Assembly: GCF_016862895.1 (NCBI RefSeq)
Contig: NZ_BONV01000005.1
Location: 124,001-188,000 of the forward strand
DNA: 64,000 bases
From: Planotetraspora kaengkrachanensis
Lineage (GTDB): Bacteria > Actinomycetota > Actinomycetes > Streptosporangiales > Streptosporangiaceae
Direction: 5' to 3'
The translations under genes and the position numbers were made by a program. Position 1 is the stretch's first letter. Each line of letters starts with the position of its first letter. The notes under the pieces are model-generated. The model saw only the letters and a list, made by a program, of their open reading frames with translations. It had not been told where the DNA came from and did no database searches. Positions 43,664 to 50,821 of this stretch are shown in pieces.

Positions 43664-44791
43664 CTACGCACCTACCTCGTCGAGAAGCCTTTCGAGCAAC
43701 GGCCGCGAGTGCATGAGGGTCTCGATGTCGCCGGGGCGCTCCACCTCACCGAAGTGGATCTGCCGCGCGCCGGTGCGCATGAACACGATGCACCATCGCA
43801 CGCCGTTGTACACGTGGTACCACTGCAGATCGCCCAGGGCCACACCGGTGAGCTTCTCGTACGTCGCCTTCGCGTCCTCCTCACGGAGGAAGTGCGGCAT
43901 GCCCGGCATCTCCATCACCGCGGTGATCGACTCGAAGACCTGGTGGGCGAAGATCAACCATGACATGTCGAGCTCGCGCGGGCCGATCGCGGCCATCTCC
44001 CAGTCGAGCACGGCGACCGGCGCGAAGTCGCGGTAGAGGATGTTGCCGATCCGCGAGTCGCCCCAGCTGAGGACCGTGTCACCGGCCTCCGGCAGGTTCG
44101 CCGTCAGCCAGGCCAGACCGCGCTCGACGAGCGGTGAACGGTCCAGGTCGGTCACCGCGAAGTCGTACCACGCGCGCGTGCGCGCCAGGTTCCGGGCGAG
44201 CAGGCTGTCGCCGTCCGCGCCCTCGCGCGGCGTGAGGAACCCGAACGTCGAGGACGCGTCGGGGATGGCGTGCAGCTTGGCGATCATCTCGACCGAGACG
44301 TCCTGCAGGCGGCGCTGCTCCTCCGGTGTGGCGTCGTACAACCAGTTGGCGCCGAAGGTGTACGGCAGCACGTCGGGCGGGACGACGCCCTCGACCCTGT
44401 CCATGAGGAAGAACGGGCTGCCGATCACCTCACCCGTCGGCTCCATCCACCGAACCCGCGGGACGGGCACGTCGGTCAGTTCGCCGACCAGTCGCATGGC
44501 GTCGTACTGGTCCTGAAGGGCGTATTCGGGGAACACGGGAACGTCTTCCGCGGCCGGAGTGACGCGCGCGACGAAACGGCCGGTCCGCGGCAGTCCGTTC
44601 TCGGTCCAGGTGGCGTCGACGAACAACGTCTCCGACGACAGGCCGTTGGCGTCGGCCCCCTGGTGCACCACGACGTCGGGATTCGAGGCGCCGGCGGGCA
44701 GGACGGTCGCCAGCCACTCGGCGAGACGGGGAGGAAAGGCATGGGGATCGCGGCCGGAACGCCGCATCATCTTCTCTGCCGGGCGGTCCAT
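43664..44791 (-). CDS. APH-type phosphotransferase
   Basis: Kinase-fold protein of 375 residues. The catalytic loop reads SWGDSRIGNILYRD: the usual HGD has Trp for His but the Asp and Asn are kept. The metal site is LDWEMAAIGPRELD. FFLMDRVEGVVPPDVLPY is typical of actinobacterial homologues near lipid and steroid genes. The ATG at 44791 has GGAGGGAG upstream, preferred to an earlier in-frame start. First gene of a two-gene operon behind a TAGAAC-N2-GTTCTA palindrome. Probably phosphorylates a hydroxylated acyl-CoA or sterol-derived compound rather than an antibiotic; inferred. Confidence 0.9.
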   Translation of the reverse strand: MDRPAEKMMRRSGRDPHAFPPRLAEWLATVLPAGASNPDVVVHQGADANGLSSETLFVDATWTENGLPRTGRFVARVTPAAEDVPVFPEYALQDQYDAMRLVGELTDVPVPRVRWMEPTGEVIGSPFFLMDRVEGVVPPDVLPYTFGANWLYDATPEEQRRLQDVSVEMIAKLHAIPDASSTFGFLTPREGADGDSLLARNLARTRAWYDFAVTDLDRSPLVERGLAWLTANLPEAGDTVLSWGDSRIGNILYRDFAPVAVLDWEMAAIGPRELDMSWLIFAHQVFESITAVMEMPGMPHFLREEDAKATYEKLTGVALGDLQWYHVYNGVRWCIVFMRTGARQIHFGEVERPGDIETLMHSRPLLERLLDEVGA

Positions 44792-44837
44792 CGAACTCCC
44801 TCCGGGCGACGCATTCTGAATTCTGCGGAAACCCCAG

Positions 44838-44851
44838 TAGAACAAGTTCTA
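44838..44851. promoter_or_regulatory. KstR-like operator palindrome
   Basis: TAGAACAAGTTCTA fits the mycobacterial KstR consensus TnnAACnnGTTnnA exactly and has perfect 6-bp arms. It is 46 bp upstream of the phosphotransferase start. No kstR gene is in the window, so the cognate TetR would be encoded elsewhere. Confidence 0.6.
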
Positions 44852-45030
44852 GACTCGCGATTACATTACACCGGGAACGGCGAGGGAAATAGCGGGAATT
44901 TCCGGGCCTGTCACGCTCCGAGCCCTTCCTGCCACGGATGCCAGGCATGCCGTAAACCCGCAGCTCATGAGCGGGCGTGAGCTCCGGACGGCGAAAGACG
45001 CACTGGAGACCATCTCAGGAAGGAACCCAG

Positions 45031-45563
45031 GTGATACAGGTTCCTACAGCGCGTCGCGCGGGCGAACATTTCAGCCCGGACGTCGCCCGGCATCGGGGAC
45101 TGAGGGCCGCGACCCGGGGCCCCGGGTTCCCGTCAGGCCTGATGCGATTTCCCGCCGGACGGCACGCCCCACTGCGCGGCGTGCCGGTCGCGGCGAGCCG
45201 CGGCACGATCGTCAACGTCTCCAGCACGTACGGCCACCGGCCGCTGCCCGGAGCCGCCCACTACGCGGCCTCCAAGGCGGCCCTGGAGCAGTTGACGCGC
45301 AGCCGGGCGCTGGAACTCGCCGCCGACGGCGTCCGGGTGAACGCCCTGGCCCCCGGCCCGACGGAAAGCCAGGCCCTGGCCGCGGCGGGACTGCCCGAAC
45401 CGTGGTCGAGCAGATCAAACAGGATGAGACCGCCCGCATCCCACTCGGCCGCCGCGGCACCCCGGAGGAGGTGGCCGCGTGGATCGTGCGCCTGGCCGAC
45501 CCGGCCGCCACGTGGATCACCGGTCAGGTCCTCACCGTCGACGGCGGCCTCGAGCTCACCTGA
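45031..45563 (+). pseudogene. Truncated and frameshifted short-chain dehydrogenase
   Basis: A strong ribosome site (AGGAAGGAACCCAG) precedes GTG 45031, but the first 50 codons show no SDR Rossmann motif. SDR sequence begins at SRGTIVNVSSTYGHRPLPGA (catalytic Ser) with HYAASK (Tyr/Lys), and continues to LAAAGLPE. One base is then missing near 45399, and the C-terminal part VVEQIKQDETARIPLGRRGT through VLTVDGGLEL lies in another frame. So the gene lacks its cofactor-binding half and is frameshifted. Its stop is 15 bp from the convergent sigma gene. Confidence 0.7.
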
Positions 45564-45577
45564 GCAGTCAGGCGGCC

Positions 45578-46477
45578 TCAGCGCCAGGAGCGCAGCTTGT
45601 CCGGGTTGAGCACCATCCAGATGTCGGTCAGCCGGCCGCCGCGCACCTCGGTGGCGAGCACCGCGACCACCCGGCCGTCGAGCCGGGCGACCAGCCCCGG
45701 CCGGCCGTTGACCTCGGCCTCGGCCACCTCCTGGCCGAAGTCCCTGCGGAGCAGCCCCAGGAAGTACCGCGCGGCCTTCTCCGCACCGTGGATCGGCCGC
45801 CGCGCCGCCCGGATCTTGCCTCCGCCGTCCGAGATCACGGTCACCCGCGGGTCCAGCAGCTTGATCAGCGCGTCGAAGTCGCCCGTCTCGCAGGCGTCCT
45901 TGAACGCGGCCACCACGTTCCTGTGCTGATCCGGTGCGATGGCCCGGTGACGGTTGGACTGGATGTGCCTGCGCGCGGAGGCGGCGAGTTGCCGGCACGT
46001 CACCGGAGTGCGCCCGACCACGGCGGCGATCTCCGCGAACGGCATCTTGAACACGTCGTGCAGGATGAACGCGACCCGCTCCGCCGGGGTCACCGCTTCC
46101 AGCAATACCAGCATGCTCATGCTGATCGACTCGTCCAGCGTCACCCGGTCGGCAGGATCGGCGTCCCGGGGCGCCGCGCTGGTCCACGCGCCGTCATCGG
46201 GCAGCGGCTCGGGCAGCCACTCCCCCGCGTACCGCTCCCGCCGCACCCGTGCAGAGGCCAGATGATCAAGACAGATCCGGCCGGTCACCCGGACCAGCCA
46301 CGCGGTCGGCGCCTCGATCGCGAGCCGCTCCTGCTCCGTCAGGGCGTACCAGCGGGTGTAGGCCTCCTGCACGATGTCCTCGGCGTCGTGGATGGAGCCG
46401 AGCATGCGGAACGCGACGCTCATCAAAGCGGCACGCTCGGTGAAGATCGAGCGCAGCGAGCCGTTCTCATCCGCCAT
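45578..46477 (-). CDS. ECF41/SigJ-type RNA polymerase sigma factor
   Basis: A second ECF sigma of 299 residues with the C-terminal SnoaL-like domain. Region 2: ALMSVAFRMLGSIHDAEDIV; region 4: TPAERVAFILHDVFKMPFAE. Signature motifs WLPEPL, DGGGK and NPDKL are all present, the canonical ECF41 set. ATG 46477 follows GAGGAG. A remnant flavoprotein start overlaps the beginning of this gene on the same strand, and an intact flavoprotein gene is divergent at 46698. I did not find a TGTCACA-N16-CGTC promoter here, unlike the first sigma gene. Confidence 0.94.
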   Translation of the reverse strand: MADENGSLRSIFTERAALMSVAFRMLGSIHDAEDIVQEAYTRWYALTEQERLAIEAPTAWLVRVTGRICLDHLASARVRRERYAGEWLPEPLPDDGAWTSAAPRDADPADRVTLDESISMSMLVLLEAVTPAERVAFILHDVFKMPFAEIAAVVGRTPVTCRQLAASARRHIQSNRHRAIAPDQHRNVVAAFKDACETGDFDALIKLLDPRVTVISDGGGKIRAARRPIHGAEKAARYFLGLLRRDFGQEVAEAEVNGRPGLVARLDGRVVAVLATEVRGGRLTDIWMVLNPDKLRSWR

Positions 46478-46601
46478 CGCGGCTCTCCTCGATCGACCCC
46501 ACCGGCATGATCGCCACCTGGTCGCCGGCCGTGCCGGCGAGGCGGTTCGCGCACATCACCCCGGCATACCCGCCGTCTGGGACGACTATCTTCTGGTGCA
46601 T
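46467..46601 (-). pseudogene. N-terminal remnant of a NAD(P)/FAD-dependent oxidoreductase
   Basis: ATG 46601 opens MHQKIVVPDGGYAGVMCANR, clearly the dinucleotide-binding start of NDH-2-like flavoproteins (normally KIVVLGAGYAGxxAA-R). It soon loses similarity and stops at 46467 after 44 codons, overlapping the sigma-factor start by 11 bp. The glycine motif is already damaged (VPDGGYAG for VLGAGYAG). Flavoproteins of this family are common sigJ neighbours, so this looks like a deleted partner gene. Confidence 0.7.
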
Positions 46602-46697
46602 CACAGGTGTTCTCACACCCACTTGACGACACAGCCCCGCCGAACGTGAACTTCCCGGGCCGCTCACATCACGCGGAGCCACCTCGTCGTATCGAGC

Positions 46698-47801
46698 ATG
46701 AGACGACTCCACGAAGCACATGTGGCGGTGCTGGGCGCCGGATACGGCGGCCTGCGCGCGGCCTTCGGGCTGGCACGGGACGTCCGGGTCACGCTGATCG
46801 ACCCCGCCGACTCCTTCACCGAGCGGGTGCGGCTCCACGAGCGGGCGGCGGGCCGCCAGGACGTGCGGCACACGCTGCGGCCGCTGCTGCGGGCGTCCGG
46901 CGTCACGCACCTGGCGGAACGGGTGTCCCGGATCGACACCGCCGCCTCCGAGGTGCACACCGACGACGGCCGCGTCGTCGGTTACGACCGGCTGGTGTAC
47001 GCCCTCGGCAGCCGGACCGGCGACCCCGGACCGGCCCGCCCGGGCCGGGTGTTCACCGCGGAGACCGCGGCGGAACTGCACCGGCGGCTGCACGGCGAGT
47101 TCGGACGGCTCACCGTGGTCGGCGGCGGGCCGACCGGCGTGGAAACCGCGGCCGAACTGGCCGAGTCGCACCCGGAGTGGGACATCCGGCTCGTCACCGC
47201 CGGGCAGGTCGCCCCAGGCGTCTCCCGGCGCGGCCGGGCGCACATCCGATCCGTCCTGACCGGCCTGGGCGTGGCGATCGAGGAGGACCACCAGGTCCCC
47301 GACGCCGACGATCTCGACTCCGACGTCGTGGTCTGGTCGGCGTCCATGGTGCCCAACACCGAGATCGCGAAGGCGGCGGGACTGACCCTGGACGAGCACG
47401 ACCGGATCACCGTCGACCCGGCGCTGCGCTCTACGTCCCACCCGGAGGTCTATGTCGCCGGGGACGCCGCCGCCGCGTACACCCCGGTCTCCGGTCCGCT
47501 GCGGATGGCCTGCGCCACCGCGCTGCCGGTCGGGCTGCACGCGGCCCGCTCGGTGGTCCGGGACCTCGGAGGCCTGGAGCCCCGGCCGTTGAAGTTCTCC
47601 TATTACGCCCAGTGCATCAGCCTCGGCCGCCACGACGGGCTGCTCCAGTTCGTCGGCAGGGACGACTCCCCGCGCGACCGCATCCTCACCGGGCGGGCCG
47701 CCGCGCTGGTCAAGGAGCAGATAGTCCGCACGACGGTACGCACCATCGTGATGACCGCCCGCAGTCCGCGTGCCGCCCGGCTGATCCCCGGTGTGAACTG
47801 A
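46698..47801 (+). CDS. NAD(P)/FAD-dependent oxidoreductase (NDH-2-like)
   Basis: Two-dinucleotide-domain flavoprotein of 367 residues. FAD motif AVLGAGYGGLRAAF near the N-terminus, NAD(P) motif VVGGGPTGVETAAELAE near 140, and the second FAD motif VYVAGDAAA near 255. The family length and end (ILTGRAAALVKEQIVR) fit the group found beside SigJ-type sigma factors. No membrane-anchoring C-terminal helix is obvious, so it is probably soluble or peripheral. No clear ribosome site precedes the ATG, so it may be leaderless. Likely target of the divergent sigma factor. Confidence 0.92.
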   Translation: MRRLHEAHVAVLGAGYGGLRAAFGLARDVRVTLIDPADSFTERVRLHERAAGRQDVRHTLRPLLRASGVTHLAERVSRIDTAASEVHTDDGRVVGYDRLVYALGSRTGDPGPARPGRVFTAETAAELHRRLHGEFGRLTVVGGGPTGVETAAELAESHPEWDIRLVTAGQVAPGVSRRGRAHIRSVLTGLGVAIEEDHQVPDADDLDSDVVVWSASMVPNTEIAKAAGLTLDEHDRITVDPALRSTSHPEVYVAGDAAAAYTPVSGPLRMACATALPVGLHAARSVVRDLGGLEPRPLKFSYYAQCISLGRHDGLLQFVGRDDSPRDRILTGRAAALVKEQIVRTTVRTIVMTARSPRAARLIPGVN

Positions 47802-47843
47802 CCGGCACCAGGGGCGAGAGCCCCTCGCGCGATGTCGCCGAGG

Positions 47844-48434
47844 TCAGCGGTGTGGGCGTAGCCCAGCGATGAGGAGTTCGACCATGCGGCGTGCGTCGTA
47901 GCGGGGATCGCTGTCCGCGCCGAAGCAGAGATTGCCGACGCCTCGCATGAGTTCGTACGCATCGACGTCCGGGCGGATCTCGCCGGCGACGGCTGCGGCT
48001 TCGAGCAGTTCGGCGCAGACGGGTACGAGACGGTCGAGGAAGTAGGCATGCAGCGCCTCGGAGCCCGCGTTGTCGGCCTGCAGCACGGCGGCGAGTCCGT
48101 GTTTGGTGACCAGGAAATCGACGAAGAGGTCGATCCACCGCCCCAGTGCGGCATGCGCGGAGGCGCTGGTGGCCAGCAGGGCCGGCCCGGCATCGGCGCA
48201 GGCGTCGACCTGGTGCCGGTAGACGGCGATGATGAGATCCGCTCGCGTCGGGAAGTGGCGATAGATAGTGCCCAGCCCGACGCCGGCCTTGGCCGCGATG
48301 TCGCGTACCGGCGCGTCCACGCCTGACGTGACGAAGACCGCGGCGGCCGCACCGAGCAGGGTTTCCTTGTTGCGCCGGGCGTCCTTCCGCCTGGACGGGG
48401 CCGACTGCCCCGCGCCCTCGTCGCCGTCGCTCAC
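47844..48434 (-). CDS. TetR-family transcriptional regulator
   Basis: Repressor of 196 residues. HTH: APVRDIAAKAGVGLGTIYRHFPTRADLI; C-terminal domain with HGLAAVLQ and the helix carrying MRGVGNLCFG, as in SbtR-like regulators. GTG 48434 follows AAGGAG; the longer open frame upstream would cross the operators. Divergent from the aldo/keto reductase gene with two identical-type palindromes between, so it is the probable repressor of that gene and itself. Confidence 0.94.
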   Translation of the reverse strand: MSDGDEGAGQSAPSRRKDARRNKETLLGAAAAVFVTSGVDAPVRDIAAKAGVGLGTIYRHFPTRADLIIAVYRHQVDACADAGPALLATSASAHAALGRWIDLFVDFLVTKHGLAAVLQADNAGSEALHAYFLDRLVPVCAELLEAAAVAGEIRPDVDAYELMRGVGNLCFGADSDPRYDARRMVELLIAGLRPHR

Positions 48435-48467
48435 CGCGCCGCTCCTTCCACCCGCCGTTTGCAAAAA

Positions 48468-48505
48468 CGGAACCACGTTCCGTATCGTTTCGGAACGAGG
48501 TTCCG
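48468..48505. promoter_or_regulatory. Paired TetR operators CGGAAC-N3-GTTCCG
   Basis: CGGAACCACGTTCCG (48468-48482) and CGGAACGAGGTTCCG (48491-48505) are perfect palindromes with the same 6-bp arms, 23 bp apart centre to centre. The whole block is also roughly symmetric (CAAAA at the left end, TTTTG at the right). Fits cooperative binding by the adjacent TetR. Confidence 0.85.
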
Positions 48506-48588
48506 TTTTGCTCATGATGTCAGAGCAGGGACCCGATGGCCAAGCCATGAAACGCCCCGCACTTCCCCCGCGATGAGGAGCCACAGTC

Positions 48589-49608
48589 ATGCAGAACCGC
48601 ACCTTGGGCCGCACCGGCGTGCAGGTCAGCACCCTCGCGCTCGGCGCGATGAACTTCGGAAAAATCGGGCGCACCACCCAGGACGAGGTCACCGCCATCG
48701 TCGACGCCGCCCTGGAGGCGGGGATCAACCTGATCGACACCGCCGACGTGTACAGCGGCGGCGAGTCGGAGGAGATGGTCGGCAAGGCCATCACGGGCCG
48801 CCGCGACGACCTCGTGCTGGCCACGAAGGCGACCATGCCGATGGGCGACGGGCGCAATCGCCGGGGCAGCTCGCGCCGCTGGCTGGTCACCGCACTGGAG
48901 GACAGCCTGCGCCGGCTCGGTGTCGACCACGTCGACCTCTACCAGATTCACCGGTGGGATCCGAACACCGGCGACGAGGAGACCCTGTCGGCGTTGACCG
49001 ACCTGCAGCGCGCGGGAAAGATCCGCTACTTCGGCTCCTCGACCTTCCCCGCCTACCGCATCGTGCAAGCCCAGTGGGCCGCCCGCGAGCATCACTTGAG
49101 CCGTTACGTCACCGAACAGCCCAGCTACTCGATCCTGCAGCGCGGTATCGAGACCCACGTCCTGCCCGTGACCGAGCAGTACGGGCTCGGCGTGATGGTG
49201 TGGAGCCCGCTGGCCTCGGGCTGGCTGTCGGGCGCGATCCGCGAGGGCAGGGAGATCACCACCAGCCGCTCAACGTTCATGCCGCAGCGCTTCGACACCA
49301 CCATCCCCTCCAACCGGGCCAGGCTCGATGCCGTCGAGCGACTGGCCAAGGTCGCCGACGAGGCCGGCCTGACGATGATCCAGCTCGCACTCGGCTTCGT
49401 GACCGCCCACCCCGGCGTCACCAGCGCGCTCATCGGCCCCCGCACGCTGGACCACCTGCACGCGCAGCTCGCCGCCGCGGACATCACGCTCTCCGCCGAC
49501 GTGCTCGACGCGATCGATGCCATCGTCGCCCCCGGCACCGACCTCGCCGCGCACGAGAAGAACGACACCACGCCGGCGCTGCTCGACCCGTCACTGCGGC
49601 GCCGCTGA
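48589..49608 (+). CDS. Aldo/keto reductase
   Basis: NADPH-dependent reductase of 339 residues of the YajO/AKR type. Tetrad segments LIDTADVYSGG, LATKATMP and DLYQIHRWD are intact, and the cofactor site near the C-terminus is SALIGPRTLDHL. GAGGAG precedes ATG. Under control of the divergent TetR, which suggests induction by a carbonyl compound or drug. Confidence 0.94.
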   Translation: MQNRTLGRTGVQVSTLALGAMNFGKIGRTTQDEVTAIVDAALEAGINLIDTADVYSGGESEEMVGKAITGRRDDLVLATKATMPMGDGRNRRGSSRRWLVTALEDSLRRLGVDHVDLYQIHRWDPNTGDEETLSALTDLQRAGKIRYFGSSTFPAYRIVQAQWAAREHHLSRYVTEQPSYSILQRGIETHVLPVTEQYGLGVMVWSPLASGWLSGAIREGREITTSRSTFMPQRFDTTIPSNRARLDAVERLAKVADEAGLTMIQLALGFVTAHPGVTSALIGPRTLDHLHAQLAAADITLSADVLDAIDAIVAPGTDLAAHEKNDTTPALLDPSLRRR

Positions 49609-49927
49609 TCGCCCAAGCGGCAGCCTCCACATCGGCGATCTGCCGCGTCCCGGGTCGTGGCTGGTGGAGGTTGGGGTTTAAGAGGTGGGCGACGATTTCC
49701 TTCAACCCGGGGCCTTTACAAAGTAGATTTCTATTGCGGGTCGGCGCCCGCCGTACCGGATCGAAGCCCGGCTTCCCGGCGGGCGCCGACGTCCCTGCCG
49801 AAGCCCTCCCGGTGGACGGGCCCGGTCGCCCACCGGACCCGTCTCCCCCGCGGTTCCACGCCCGGGACTCGGGCTGCCCCTCCCCGTCCGCGACCGTGGC
49901 CCGGCCGACAGCACGTGGCGGGAGGAG
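49609..49927. other. 319-bp intergenic stretch with a long inverted repeat
   Basis: No gene supported between the AKR and ArsR genes, whose 3' ends face each other here. The notable content is the inverted repeat at 49740-49790 and an AT-richer patch at 49710-49738. Confidence 0.5.
49740..49790. repeat. 14-bp inverted repeat with nested hairpin
   Basis: GTCGGCGCCCGCCG (49740-49753) and CGGCGGGCGCCGAC (49777-49790) are perfect complements. The 23-nt loop contains GAAGCC-C-GGCTTC, itself a hairpin. Could be a bidirectional terminator for the convergent AKR and ArsR genes. Confidence 0.65.
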
Positions 49928-50281
49928 CTACTGCGAATCCCGCTCCGCCGCCTCGGCGGCGCGCTTGACGTTCGCCAGCCTCCTGTCCCACTTGGAGGCG
50001 AGGGCGGACATCCACCGCGCAGTCGCGTCCAGCGCCGCGGGCCGCACCGCGTACCGCACCTCGCGGCCCACCTTTCTGCCGGAGACCAGCCCCGCCGCGT
50101 CCAGGACGGACAGGTGCTTGACCACCGCCTGCCGCGAGACGGGAAGTCGTTCGGCGAGCGTCGTCGCGGTGGCCTCACCCTGTGCGGCCAGCAGATCGAG
50201 CAACTTGCGTCGCGTCGGGTCGGCCAGCGCGACGAGGATGTCGTCGACCGTCTCGACGGCGTCGCCGCGTTCGTCCGTCAC
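49928..50281 (-). CDS. ArsR-family transcriptional regulator
   Basis: Winged-helix repressor of 117 residues: LADPTRRKLLDLLAAQGEAT, recognition helix VSRQAVVKHLSVLDAAGLV and wing GREVRYAV. No metal-binding Cys cluster, so not a metal sensor of the classical type. GTG 50281 overlaps the SRPBCC stop (GTGA). ArsR regulators of this kind commonly pair with SRPBCC proteins; here the regulator is the second gene. The 17-bp inverted repeat upstream of the pair is the likely binding site. Confidence 0.93.
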   Translation of the reverse strand: MTDERGDAVETVDDILVALADPTRRKLLDLLAAQGEATATTLAERLPVSRQAVVKHLSVLDAAGLVSGRKVGREVRYAVRPAALDATARWMSALASKWDRRLANVKRAAEAAERDSQ

Positions 50282-50724
50282 ACGGACGACTTCTCGACGC
50301 GCGTCTTGAACGCGTCGAGCACCTGGGGCCAGCCGCTGGTGTTGTTCTCCATCGCCTGGCCGCGCAGTTCCTCGGATCCGGCCAGCGCCGCGAACCCGCT
50401 CTCGACGACGCGCAGCCGCGTGTGGTCGCCCTCCTGGGTCAGCGTGAACTCGACGAGGGTGCTGTTGTCCTCGCGCAACTCCTCTCCGGGGAACGCGCTG
50501 GTCCAGCGGTAGGCCACGTACGTCGGCGGGTCGACCTTCTCCACGCGCACCGGGAATTGGCCGTACTCCGCGTTCTTGACCACGGTCGAGTCGCCGGCCG
50601 CGGCGACAGTGCCGGCCGAACTCTCCTCGTCGGCCACCCAGAACCCGGGCTGGGCCACGAGCGGCCAGACCCGCTCCAGGGGCGCCGCGATCAGGGTCTC
50701 CCGCTCGATCCGGTCCTCACTCAT
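50278..50724 (-). CDS. SRPBCC (AHSA1-like) domain protein
   Basis: Helix-grip-fold ligand-binding protein of 148 residues: IERETLIAAPLERVWPLVA start, FPVRVEKVDPPTYVAYRW, LVEFTLTQEGDHTRLRVVESGF and a C-terminal SGWPQVLDAFK helix. Probably binds a hydrophobic ligand in its central cavity; enzyme function is uncertain. ATG 50724 is followed downstream by the coupled ArsR gene. ATG preceded by AAGGAGTC. Confidence 0.92.
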   Translation of the reverse strand: MSEDRIERETLIAAPLERVWPLVAQPGFWVADEESSAGTVAAAGDSTVVKNAEYGQFPVRVEKVDPPTYVAYRWTSAFPGEELREDNSTLVEFTLTQEGDHTRLRVVESGFAALAGSEELRGQAMENNTSGWPQVLDAFKTRVEKSSV

Positions 50725-50753
50725 GACAGGACTCCTTCGTTGTCGCCAGCGAA

Positions 50754-50805
50754 TGCAACTCCAGGGTTGCACATCGATTCCGCAACGCGCAACCCTGGAG
50801 TTGCA
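50754..50805. promoter_or_regulatory. Long perfect inverted repeat, probable ArsR operator
   Basis: TGCAACTCCAGGGTTGC (50754-50770) and GCAACCCTGGAGTTGCA (50789-50805) are perfect 17-bp complements with an 18-nt spacer, 30 bp upstream of the SRPBCC start. Each arm also holds a shorter GCAACyCnrGGGTTGC-like dyad. Strong candidate for autoregulation by the coupled ArsR protein. Confidence 0.75.
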
Positions 50806-50821
50806 CTTCGTCGATTTCGGC

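Noticed and set aside
46478-46697. ECF41 promoter between the second sigma gene and the divergent flavoprotein
   Set aside because: Only loose TGTGA and CGTC pieces with wrong spacing were found on either strand.
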